Origin: Strigops habroptila | Lineage: Eukaryota > Chordata > Aves > Psittaciformes > Psittacidae | Length of the DNA: 64,000 bases | Assembly: GCF_004027225.2 (NCBI RefSeq) | Contig: NC_044277.2 | Span: 87,680,283 to 87,744,282, forward strand | Reading direction: 5' to 3' | In this document: piece after piece, positions 22,216 to 32,920 of the stretch | Position numbering within the stretch: position 1 is the first letter of the stretch | How the letters are laid out: every line of letters starts with the position of its first letter | Position numbers and translations under genes: made by a program | The notes under the pieces: generated by a model | Database searches by the model: none | Told to the model about the DNA's origin: nothing | Seen by the model: only the letters and a program-made list of their open reading frames with translations

Positions 22216-25200
22216 GATTCATGGCTTGTCTCCATGTCATGCATTTTCTTGCCCCACTACTCTCCTGCCTGTGGGAAGTTACCAGAGGCTGGTATCAGTT
22301 CCAAAAGATAAGGTGAGAAATGTCACTTCAGAAATTCATGTAGACAAGAGATTGTTCCTGAATCTGAAGAATACCTTGCCTTGCAAAGAAGCAAGGTAGA
22401 GGAAGAGGTGAATCCTCAGCAGAATCACATGCAACCTGCTATCCCAAATTTCAGTTCAAGGTTTTAAGTCAATTATTCAGCAGTTCAAACCATCTTCATG
22501 CTTTCTGAAGCAGATGTGCTGTGAAAACTGCCTTGGTTATCTGAGGCTAAAGTTAATGTGAAGCACAACTGTGGAAATCCCTTGAAAAAAACCCAAAACC
22601 TTAAAATGTTGGATACAATCACAAGCAAAATTTGGAAGACCCACCAGTGTCGGAGGAAATGCTGCAGTTGGTCATGGGTGGATCACATCCAGCTAATCGC
22701 TTGGGCTGGCTATGCATGCCTGACTTCATGGGCTTGGAGGAGAGGAGAAACATTGGGGGCTGGAGGAATGAACTGTGGTGGAGAGAGAGGTACGCATGCA
22801 GGTCCTGACTCTCACCCATGCAGGCAAGTGAATTTGAAGGATGGTGTCTAGGAGATTCCAGTATTCTCAAATGTTTTCAGCTGGTTGAAACTACAGCTCT
22901 TGCTGCGGCAGCTTTTGATTATTTTGCCTCTTATTCCATCTTTCCTAGTTTGCATGATTCAGACCTCTGTAAGCACTAGTAATGATGCCTTGTTGCTGTG
23001 AGAGCAGTGCTGTGTGGAAGAGGCAGGGCTCACAGGGGCATGAGGTTTGCCATCACTGATGATAATGCGGAAACAGGCATGCTCTCTGTCCTAAAAGCCT
23101 TTTTGTCCATGAGATCCCCTGTGCATCCCTGGGTGGTGTCTCACTGAGCTCCCCAGATGGCTGTTGGAGTGAGGGGTTGAGCTGGCTCTGCCTGGTGGTG
23201 CCTGGGGCGGAAACCTGAGGAAATGATGCTGTTCTGCTTTTCTTGTGATGTCCTCTCCTAAGAAACCTGATCGTAATGTTCCTTATTCTTTCTTGTTAAA
23301 TAACAGTGTGTGTTAAAAGGCTCTGAAAGTAGGCTGCTCTGGGTTGTATTTAAATGCAAGCCTTAAGGAAAAACTGAAACAACAGATGAATAAAATGGTT
23401 GTGGTTTAGCTTGCTCCATAAACACTGTTTTCCTTTTAAAATACATTTTTGGAAGGTGAGGGGATACCAATTACAATCAAGTTTAAAGCAAGCAGACTTT
23501 CCTTTATTTGACTGGGATGCGTGATTCATCTCCACCAGCTTTTTCTTCATGTTTAAGTCATTCTGCTTGTGCTGCATTCATTCCCTGAGCTTGTTTTGTT
23601 AACCTTGCCACCTGAACAAATTAAGCATGTGTCATCGTGTGGTGTTGCCTTAATTATGTACCTGCTGGTCACAGTTGGGACACCTATACTTTCCCCTGCT
23701 TCGCTATGTAGCCAGAGGACAATTCGTCTTGCAGATTTTTTTCCAAAATCCAATCTTTGAAATTCTTTTCTGGGTATTGTGCAGATTATGTGAATACACT
23801 TAAATGTCCCGTTTTTTCACTGCTTTGGAATTTCTGCGTGTAGTGGTATTAAGTGCAGAAGTAGTAACCTTTGAGTCCAGAGGTAATAAACTGAGGTACA
23901 ACAGTTGGTACTTTCCTTAGCAGTGGTGATGCACACAAGAAGGCCAGATCTGAGCAAGAAATTGCTTGTAAATTGGTGTTGGGACTAGCAAGGACCCTTA
24001 GGACCATTGCACACAACAAAGTTATAGGCATTTTGCCCAGCAAGCTCCACAGAAATCCTTCCCAGTTTACCCCATGTCTCTCCTGACAGCTGCCCTGAAA
24101 AAAAGTTAAGAGCAAAGAAGTAAAGACCAGCAACTACAGCTGTAAGATGCCGGAGGAGATGTGCTGGGGAGCAGAACAAGTCAGCTGTGCCCCTGATGTC
24201 TTGGGTCCTCACAGCAGTGCAGCAGCTGCTAGGTGATGTTCCCAGGTGGACATGGACTGTCCTCAGTGTTATAGAAGGAAGAGGAAATGCCTAACACGGA
24301 AACTCTCCGTGCTGCTTTGATTTGAGGAAAAGTTCCTTGTTGGTCTTAGCCTTTGCAAGTGTTATCTTTACATGTGGGAGATTGTCAGTAACTCAGTAAT
24401 TGGGTCCCAGCAGGCTCTTGCCCTGTGAGAGGCACTGAGGCTCTTTCTTTAGCTGGGGTCAATATCTGATGCATCAGAGGACCACGGGAAATAAAAGCTC
24501 GGTCCATTGATATAACTCATGAGACATGGGACTACTATAGTATAACAATGGGACAAACAAACAGGGGAAGAGTGGTGATTGGAGGTGATTGTTGCACTCT
24601 GGCAGTACTGACAAATTTGACACCTCTGGCCTCACTTCCCAAGTTTCAGGTTCCTGTTTCAGGAGCTGCAAGAGCATTGGTTAAGTAGGACAACGCACAC
24701 CTCAACTCTTCTCCGAGTTTTTCATGTGGATGTGTGTATGCTGTGCTCACTTTCATCTCCTCCTCCTCCAAAGTCAGCTTTCTCTTAGGAAAATCTAAAA
24801 CTTGCAGCAAGGAGGTGTTGGAGGTAGCTTGCGAGAGATGTAGAACATGGGTATTTCCTTGGGGGAAAGATCTGCTTTTGTTGAAATTTGGCTTTTGGGT
24901 CTGGCTCGTGACATCTATACTGGTATAATAACACATGCATTAATATTAGTAGAAGCCATGACTGAATGTCATTGTTCAATGAATGCCCCAGATATAAGTG
25001 TTGGTTTAGATAAAGTTTGGCAATATATCCTTCTTATGTATATGATGAAGAATGAACTCAAAAGATCTCCAACTCCATGCAACGTTATTTGAAGTGATAT
25101 GTGGCCAGTAGGTACCCTGTATGAGGGTGACTGGTTTAACTGGGATATTTTTCAAGAAAATGAGACAGTTTCATGATAACGGGTAAAAACCCTAGAGTTT

Positions 25201-25400
25201 AACTGAAACAGCATTAACAGATTGTTTCTCTCTTGGAATGCAATCAGCTAACAGTAAAGGTTGTTAAATAGATACAAAATTTAAGTGACTATACTCTTCA
25301 GAAAAAAAGCAGCTAAATAAATATTTCAAGAAAATAGTGAAGTGAAATTGCAATAAATTTTATTATTTAGTGCACTTTTAAGGCCTCAGGACAGGAACAT
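22216..25400. other. BMP6: Intron segment, nothing recognised
   Basis: Ordinary intronic DNA. Open frames on both strands are 60-97 codons and show no family resemblance. Confidence 0.5.
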
Positions 25401-25495
25401 ATCTGCATTCAGGAAAGCACTTAAGCATGTGCTTTCCTGAATAGGGAGAGTCTAAAGCGTGTACTTAAGTGCTTTCCTGAACACGGGCCAGAGTC
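25401..25495. repeat. Palindromic ancient repeat: two overlapping inverted pairs
   Basis: ATTCAGGAAAGCAC (25407-25420) pairs perfectly with GTGCTTTCCTGAAT (25429-25442) across an 8-nt loop. TTCAGGAAAGCACTTAAG (25408-25425) also pairs perfectly with CTTAAGTGCTTTCCTGAA (25464-25481). The motif AAGCACTTAAGCATGTGCTT resembles a dispersed palindromic sequence seen in reptile and bird genomes. I cannot name the family. Confidence 0.6.
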
Positions 25496-28400
25496 TTCTG
25501 AGAGTTTATTTTAAAGACACTCTTCCCTTAATTAAAACACTTGGTTCAATTTAACAATTAGGTGTCAGCTTGCTTACTGTCACACAGCAGCTTTCTGTAA
25601 CAGCGGGCGGTAGCACTATATACAATAACTGAGGTCAGGAAGCGAAGACTATTTCATCAGTTGACACTAAGAGAGGAAACTCAATTTTTATGGGCCTCCC
25701 AATAGTTCCCTCCAGCAAGTGCGGGCCGTCTAAAATAAATTGAAGTGCTCTGCCAAGAAGTGGCCCAAAACTCTTTACAGGGTCTGCATTGGAACCAGCC
25801 TGAGCTCAAGGCTTCTCCCCACTCTAGTGACACTGAGCAGTGCTGGAGCTCTTGCTGGTGCCGGTGGTACGTGTGGCTGGACCGGGGTCATCCCACCAGA
25901 TGTTTTGTTCTGTTTATGCAGACATTAAATTTTTATTCAATCATTCCTTACGAGCATCCAGTTGCTCCTTTTCTCACTTTGGTGTCTGAGAGCCAGTTGT
26001 GCTAATGACACTATCAGATGAGCTATAGAAAGTGGAGTCATTGCAATCCTGCTTCTCCCCCTGCCGAGGTCCTGACCAGTCTCTGTAGCTCTGAAAGGCA
26101 GGATGGAGTACTGCTCACTCTTCCTGCCTTTCCTCATGTTTGGTGTTTGCTGCTTCCTACCTGAAGGATCAAGAGTTGCCAAAGCAGTTAGGAAGTTGCT
26201 TTGCTGGGAGGGAGAGGTGGGACCTGGCCACATTAGTAATATTGAAAATTAAGCTATTTTGGAATGCATTGCCAAGAAGTTCCTGTGCACTGAGGAGGTG
26301 GCCTTCAAGCATCTCCTGCAGTGCTAAGAAACATGGAAAAGTGGGGTTGGTTTTTTTTTTTTTCCTAGCAGCTTGGAGGCAGACAAGTAAGCTTGATGAG
26401 AAGATTTCCGTACAGAGCCCACCACAGGTTCTGTACTTTGGGCATCCCTGTCCAAAAGCCATATTGATGAAGTGCTGGAAGTGGTGTTGGACTCCTGTCT
26501 TGTTGGGCTTTTGTCTTGTAGCAGCCTCATCTGACCTATGGACAAGGAAATTCACTCCTTCATTTTCCTGAGGTGTTGGATGTTAAAAAAGGTGTATATG
26601 GTTTGAAAACCTGTTGCATTTTTTTTCTCTCCTCTTAGGTTTAGTGGACCTATCCTTTGCTCCCTAACTGAAGCAGTTCAGTGTCTTCCACCCTTCTGCT
26701 GCCTGGACCTGGCCCCATTGTTACTATGGTTGTCTTCTCTCGCTTATTTTTTATTTTCTTCGCTTCATAATTTGAGGTCTGTAATTGCAGCATAGCTTGC
26801 AGCAGTCTAAGCCGTTGCATATGTGTAGGTGCCTTCCTCTGAGTGACATCTGCATAGGGTTTTCCTCAGATTGCAATAACCTTGGCATTTAATTTCTGAA
26901 GTCAGCGGGTGTTAGCCGTGGCCAGGCTTTTAAAGGTGAGGTGAGAGCAGGTCTGTGCCACATTCAAAACTTCTCCTGAAAGATTTTCCCATACAAAATC
27001 TCATGTGCTGCTGTCCCCTCCTTGTCCTTTTGGACATGGTTTCTACCTGAGCTAGGTAGGACCTAAGGCTTGCTCTTGGTGCCTCCTGGCAAGGAGGCGA
27101 GGAATGAAGGAGAAAATAATTTTTGTGAAAAAAGGTGAAGGAGGATGTAAAGTTTGGTAGCCAAAGACTGCAAATTGGATCCCTGATAGGTTGAATTTTC
27201 CATTTTATGGACAATGTGCCAAAATGCTACAATAAAATACATAATGTGTTTCCTCCGCCTTCCCATTGTAAAACTTGAGAGTTGTGGCATATTAACCAAA
27301 TCCAGATACATCCATCGAGTTTCCATACTCTGAAGTAGTAGAGGGTGGGGTGAAGCTGGTATTAATAGGTCTATTCATCACAATAAATTTTCCTGGTAGA
27401 TGTGGGTGGTTCAGACTCAGTGAAGAAATGGCTCAGAAGCAATCAGCCTCCACCCAGAGAAGCAGGAATTTGTAGCAGGGAGTGTCCCACATACCGGTAA
27501 TAAAAAGTGATGGCTAACTGAAGAGTCTTTTCCTCAAGGGTTTGATTTTAAATTCAGGTGCGCTGAGGTTTAGTTAGCACCAAGACTCATTTTGGTTCCC
27601 CAGCTGTTTTCTAATGTAGTCACCGGTCTGTGCTCCATAGGTAAATCTGCGTTTGATTAGGAGCTGGCTTTAGGCTGTCATCTTCTCACTTCTGTCCCAG
27701 TGCGCCATAAAAAGCCCTATAAAATATGGAGGTTCTCAAGGGAGTTGGCATTTGCTGTGCTGACTGACACGAAACCAGCATTTTTGTGAATTTTTGTCAT
27801 TAAGTAAGTTGTACATTCTCTTCAGAAATTTATCTATTTGTTCTTGGTTTTAATTGCTATTTATTTTGTAGTGAGGCTTGGAGTTTGTAATGAGACGTCT
27901 GTGCTGGGCGTTGTACCAGTACATAACAGAGAAGGCAGCTCGGCCCTTGACAGCTAAGAGGACATGGTGGGCTGATAGAAGCAACAAAAGGGGTGGAAGA
28001 CAGAGTAACAAAGTGCACAGAGATTAACAGTTCAAAATATGTGGCTACCCACATTAAACAAATCATTTAAAATACATTATGTTATGTATCAATTACACAG
28101 GAACATGTATTTTATGGTATTTCATATGGCATTTGGAGATACACATGTTTTTTTCTTTTTAAGAAAAAGTAAGATTGGACAAAATCTATTTGTGTATATG
28201 TAGAGTAGTCTTTGGTACCTAATCACTAATGCCAAAGAGGCATTGGTGATGTCTGGGTTTAGAACTTGGATATCTGATCACGAGGGGATGGTTTGAACTG
28301 TCTGCTCCGTGGAGAGAAGGGAGATCGATCTGTTGTGAAGTGATGGATCTATATCGATAATTGGTCTCAGCAGAATATAGAGAATAATCCTGCTTTTTGG

Positions 28401-28773
28401 AGAGCATGGGCATAGGGATTCAGGAGGAGAGTGGACAAATCTCTGTTTTAGCGCAAAACCCAAACACTGATGGAAAGGAACCTTTTCCCTTAAACTTACT
28501 CTTCTGGGAGAATGGCAAGAGTTCATGTGGGGTTTGTGACACAGAGGAGTTTCTGAGGTAAAGGTAACCTGCCATTTCCTGCCCACACTGTTTGCTCTGG
28601 GCATCTTCAGAGGTTGTAAGGATTGCTTTGCATTTGGTGTATGTTCTGCAGGGGAGCTTATGGGCTCCCCATAGGTGAGAAGCACATTCTGCCCACATCT
28701 GATAGATGGACTTTCTGGCCTTCCTCCTATGAATAGTCATTTTGATATCTACACTGAAATCACTGAGACCAGA
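25496..28773. other. BMP6: Intron segment, nothing recognised
   Basis: Includes a T13 run at 26351-26363. Otherwise unremarkable. No exon or recent repeat was recognised. Confidence 0.5.
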
Positions 28774-29023
28774 TGGGGCTTAAACAGGAGAGATTTAGGT
28801 TAGATATAAAGAAGAAGTTCTTTACTGTGAGGGTGGTGAGGCACTGGAACAGGCTGCCCAAGGAAGTTGTGAATGCTTCATCCCTGGCAGTGTTCAAGGC
28901 CAGGTTGGACGAGGCTTGGGCAACATGGTCTAGTGTGAGGTATCTCTGCCTGTGGCAGGTGGTTGGAACTAGATGATCTTAAGGTCCTTTCCAACCTGAA
29001 CCTTTGTATGATTCTATGATTTC
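28774..29023 (+). mobile_element. CR1 LINE 3' fragment, sense orientation
   Basis: It opens with GGGCTTAAACAGGAGAGATT, then encodes the ORF2 C-terminus with little decay ([33 protein letters not shown]). The 3' region GTGGTTGGAACTAGATGATC, AAGGTCCTTTCCAACC and the terminal ATGATTCTATGATT are close to the intact avian CR1 end. It is one of the better-preserved copies here but is only about 250 bp and inactive. Confidence 0.94.
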
Positions 29024-31404
29024 TTACAGTAAAGCTGTTGTTTGCCTCAGCTCTGAGTTCTTTGCAGCAATTGAAGACAGTCTATGGAGGAACATTGTTC
29101 AGCTATGCAATGGCTCGTAATTTGATCGAGTAATTCTGAGATGGTCACATTTTTGTGGATGAGTGTGGGAGGCTGTGCGCCACGTTGCACTCTTACTAAC
29201 TCGGGTTTTACCATTTAAACCTCATGTTTGCTGGTTACGTAAATGCTAAGTTTTCATTCCTAGGGCTTTATTTCCGGGGCTTCCTGTTCTTCACTCAGAA
29301 GAAAGCAGCCACCTCCACCGCAGTCCAGCCAGCATTCACAATGTGCCTTCTAGGCTGGCTTCGTACACCATGTGGTTTACACTGGTGAACTGCTGGCCCT
29401 TGTGGGTGAGAGACGGTGGGTTCTAGGGCGAGTGTCAATGCCTATGAGCTCCTCTGAAATATGTGCCAGTGAGGAATTCAGACAGTAAATCAGGCCCCTG
29501 GCTGGTGGCAGTGAGAAGATACCAGTGGTAAGCCAGGCTAGGGTGGAAAAAGTGGCGAGAGGCTGAGGACAAGCACCTGCATTGGTCAAAGGTGGAGGGG
29601 AGAGACAGATGGGGCTGGTAAAACGGGTGAGTTGGCGAGTGGTAGACAAGAACATTTCTGCACAGATCCCTGGGCAAATGACTAAGTGAGCATGGGAGTG
29701 AGTAAGGTGGCTTACCGGCATGCTGTGTGAGCAGGTTGGGTTTCTAGGCTGTGAGCAAGGGTGCTGCTGTGCTTCCAGCAGTGGCTGGGACAACACTGCA
29801 GAAATGCAATGCTTTTTGTGGAAGGGATAGTAAATGGTGACATTAAAGAAACTGAAAGTGTGTTCTTAAGAGTAGTGAGATGCTGAATTACTTCACAAGC
29901 AATATGTTGCGGGAGTGAACAAGTTTGCAAAGCAAGTTGCTGTAATTTGCTGCCGTTGACTTTCAGTGGTGCTCCAAACTAAATCTTAACCATGCCTGCA
30001 AGGAGAAGGAAAAGGCTCTCGGGCACTGAGTGCCAGGGTTCCTGCTACAGGTTGTCTTTTGCCCTGTCCTTGGCCAGTCCTCCTTGGGCGATGAGTTGGG
30101 TGAGAACCTGGTACCCTCCACTTCCCAGCACCAGCCTGAACATCTCTGCCACAGGTATAAAATTATTTCAAACCCTTCTATAGTATACCTGATGGAGGGA
30201 GATGGCTGGGCATGGCCTTTCCTTGCCCCTTCTTCTGCAAGTGCTGGAAGCCACCACCTTGTAGTGATTTTGGGGTCTTGGTTGGTAGTAGCTACCAGCA
30301 TTAAAAAGATGCAGTTTGGCTTGAAATTCCTCCTACTTCTCACCTTCACAGGTGAGAGGTATTTTTCTGAATAGTTCTTGTAACTACTGATTTTGGTATT
30401 GTGTAAGTATGACTTGTCATGAGTTGCATTGCTGGATTTCAGCGTTGTTAGTCCATGTTTTTGAAAAATTAACATTTAGCTTTTTTTTAACAAAAGAGCT
30501 AAAGTGTTATGGTTTGGGCTTTTTACGGGCATTATTAATTTCTTCTGTTGAAATGGAAATGAAAAAGGGAAGGGGAAGAAAATGAAAAAATTAGAGTGTC
30601 TTTTCCATTAAGAAAGATTATTTTTTCCATCCCTTTACTGGCACATGTGGTGGATATTTGTAAAAGTGTCTTTCTTTTTTTTTTTTTTAAGAGCCCCCAG
30701 CCATATATTCTTGGAGAAAATACTTTAAATATGGAAAATCTCATTTTTAATTTACTTCATTTTGGAGGGTTTTTTCTTGCTATGAGCTCGGTTTACCAAT
30801 TGTAGCTACCTTGTTGGTCTCTTGAATCCATTTTTGTCAGTGGATCTGTGCATAACAGTTGTCCTCCTTTTTTTTTTTCAAGAGTAGGGTTATAATGGGA
30901 GAACCAGCCAAAAGATACAGAGTGGGCCTAAGTTAAACTGTTTAGTCCAGACAAATTAAACAGAAAATGTGCATCTCATGCACTGTGAAAAACACCAGGG
31001 GCAAAAAATATCATCTTTTGAAGGTTAGCTTGTAGAGTGCAAAGAAAATAACTGGGTTGCTATACTTTGGAGCAAATTTTTGGCTTCCTGTTAAAAATAA
31101 TTGAAAAATTAGTTCTTTTCATACAGTCATGCATAAATATTTTTCAGAGTGTTGATCTTGCCTTTTCATAACTTTTTCTTGCACAGTACTTCAAAAATTC
31201 CTTTGCTGTCTTTCTCAGATTTTATCTCAGAACATGTGTTTTTCTCATTAATTTCGTTCTTATGCATTCATTGTTTTACCAACTTTTGGTTGACTTACAG
31301 TCTATCTGCAGACTCTGTGTATCTTATTACCAGTCCCTGTTCAGTTTGTCCTTTAAGTGAGATTTCTTCCCCCGCTCCCCAAAAGACTCACTTTGTAGTG
31401 CATC
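29024..31404. other. BMP6: Intron segment, nothing recognised
   Basis: Contains T runs (30675-30688 and near 30870) and long but featureless open frames, the longest being 170 codons on the minus strand at 29963-30475. None resembles a protein family. Confidence 0.5.
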
Positions 31405-31512
31405 AGTGTTACATTGTGGAAGACATTGCCAGTGGATGTTGTGGAGGCCAGAGGTATGAATAGTTCAAAAAAGGATGGAGATAATACATGTGCTGGTAAC
31501 TAATAAATGTGA
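31405..31512 (+). mobile_element. Older CR1-like remnant, sense orientation
   Basis: ATTGTGGAAGACATTGCCAG, TGGATGTTGTGGAGGCCAGA and ATAGTTCAAAAAAGGATGGA resemble the ORF2 C-terminal region of ancient CR1 families in reptiles and birds (pattern 'tggaactcattgccacaggatgttgtggaggcc ... ggttcaaaaaaggatt'). It is far more diverged than the neighbouring copy, hence older. Confidence 0.6.
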
Positions 31513-31525
31513 TGATCTTCATTTT

Positions 31526-31740
31526 ATAGAATCATAGAATGGTTTGGGTTGGAAAGGACCTTAATTAAGATCATCTAGTTCCAACCCCCCTGCCATGGGC
31601 AGGGACACCTCCCGCTAGACCATGTCACCAAGGCTCTGTCCAACCTGGCCTTGAACACTGCCAGGGATGGAGCATTCACAGCTTCCTTGGGCAGCCGTTT
31701 TCCAGTGCCTTACCACCCTCATAGTAAAGAACTTTGTCCT
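31526..31740 (-). mobile_element. CR1 LINE 3' fragment, antisense orientation
   Basis: The left end is ATAGAATCATAGAATGGTTT, then GGGTTGGAAAGGACCTTAAT, CCAACCCCCCTGCCATGGGC and GAACACTGCCAGGGATGGAG, ending near ATAGTAAAGAACTTTGTCC. ATTAAGATC contains a small local duplication of TTAA relative to the other copies. It lies 13 bp after an older CR1-like remnant in the opposite orientation. Confidence 0.93.
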
Positions 31741-32294
31741 TAATTTCCCATGAGGCTGCTAAGCTTCTGATGGCTGGAAGACAGTGTGCCAGGGTACAGA
31801 TCCTTCTGTGTCATCTCTTGTCCTGTGTTTGTCCTGAAACATTTCTTACTGGCCACCCTTGGAGACAAGATGCTGCGCTGCCTGTGTCTTTGGTCTGGTC
31901 TGTAAGGCTGTTTCTATTATCTTGTGAATCTGACTTTGGTCAGGGTTCTCCAGTTTGTGGTGCAAGCAGCATGTAGCATCAGCAATACGATGGTGGAAAC
32001 CTGCTGGGAAATGTTACATATCCCTCATCTTTGTGACTGCAGTGTTGATACTTTTAAAAGCTGAAGAATAGAGGTAACCACTATTAGAGGTGAGAAGAAT
32101 GACTATTTTCAACTTCGCATAGGCTCTGAGGTTGCTCTAAAAGGATATTTAATTGTGTGCCAGATGAACTCCTGAGTGAATTCATTGTGCACATGAGGGA
32201 AGGATTTAGCTCTTGTGTCTTACCTGCTTTTCTGATGAACCATTTCAGTGCCCAGCAGAGGTGATGATTAATCATTTTTGTGGCTGTACCTTCT
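31741..32294. other. BMP6: Intron segment, nothing recognised
   Basis: Unremarkable sequence between a CR1 copy and a possible SINE remnant. Confidence 0.5.
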
Positions 32295-32450
32295 CTTCAA
32301 AGTACTTGACAGAACCCCAGAGACCAAGAAGACCCAAGAGGTGGCTGTTTGCTCTGCAGGGGGCTAAGCTGAGGCATGAGAGTAAATAAGCATGACTTTC
32401 ACAATGTCACGTCACAAGATCAGCCTCAGCCCTGTAGCAGCCTTTGGTGA
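32295..32450 (+). repeat. Possible ancient MIR/CORE-type SINE remnant
   Basis: CTTCAAAGTACTTGACAGAA, then about 60 bases later GGCTAAGCTGAGGCATGAGA and TTTCACAATGTCACGTCACA, follow the order of 'caaagcactttaca ... ggaaactgaggcacagagag ... cttgcccaaggtcacaca' in MIR-like SINEs. Highly diverged, identified by eye only. Confidence 0.42.
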
Positions 32451-32833
32451 CTGTGTATTTTGATTAAGCAATTGAAATGGAGGCACATCCTTCAGTTTTT
32501 GAGCTTTTCATTGAGTGTTGTCAGACGTTGTTGGAAATTGTTCCTTTGCTCAGCTGTTGCTGGTGGTCTTTCCTTGGAGGCTTTGCTCTGACCTGCTTGC
32601 CTTAGAGCAGCCTGCCATCAGGACAAGAGCTTGTGAGCAGACTGTCATGGGCACATAACCACGCCTTTTGTGATTTTGCCCCCATCAGCCCTTTCCCACA
32701 CGAAAACTGCAGGGAGTAGGATTGCCAGCTTTTCTTTTTGTGTATTTCCAGAGCAGAAAAGAACAACAAAGATTGAACTCCTTAGGTGGTTTTCTTGGCT
32801 GAAAAGAACAAGATGTTTAATATTTTTATTCTT

Positions 32834-32920
32834 TGCTTTTTGGTTTTGGTGTGTTGTGGGGTTTTGTTTGTTTGTTTGTTTTTTGTTTTGTTTGTTTGGT
32901 TTTTGTTTGTTTGTTTGTTT
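32834..32920 (+). repeat. GTTT microsatellite and T/G-rich tract
   Basis: Irregular T/G sequence runs into an impure (GTTT)n array at 32861-32920. The minus strand reads as Lys/Asn/Gln-rich peptide, which is an artefact of the repeat. Confidence 0.88.

Noticed and set aside
29963..30475. 170-codon open frame on the minus strand
   Set aside because: No family resemblance and no splice or codon-bias support. Length compatible with chance.
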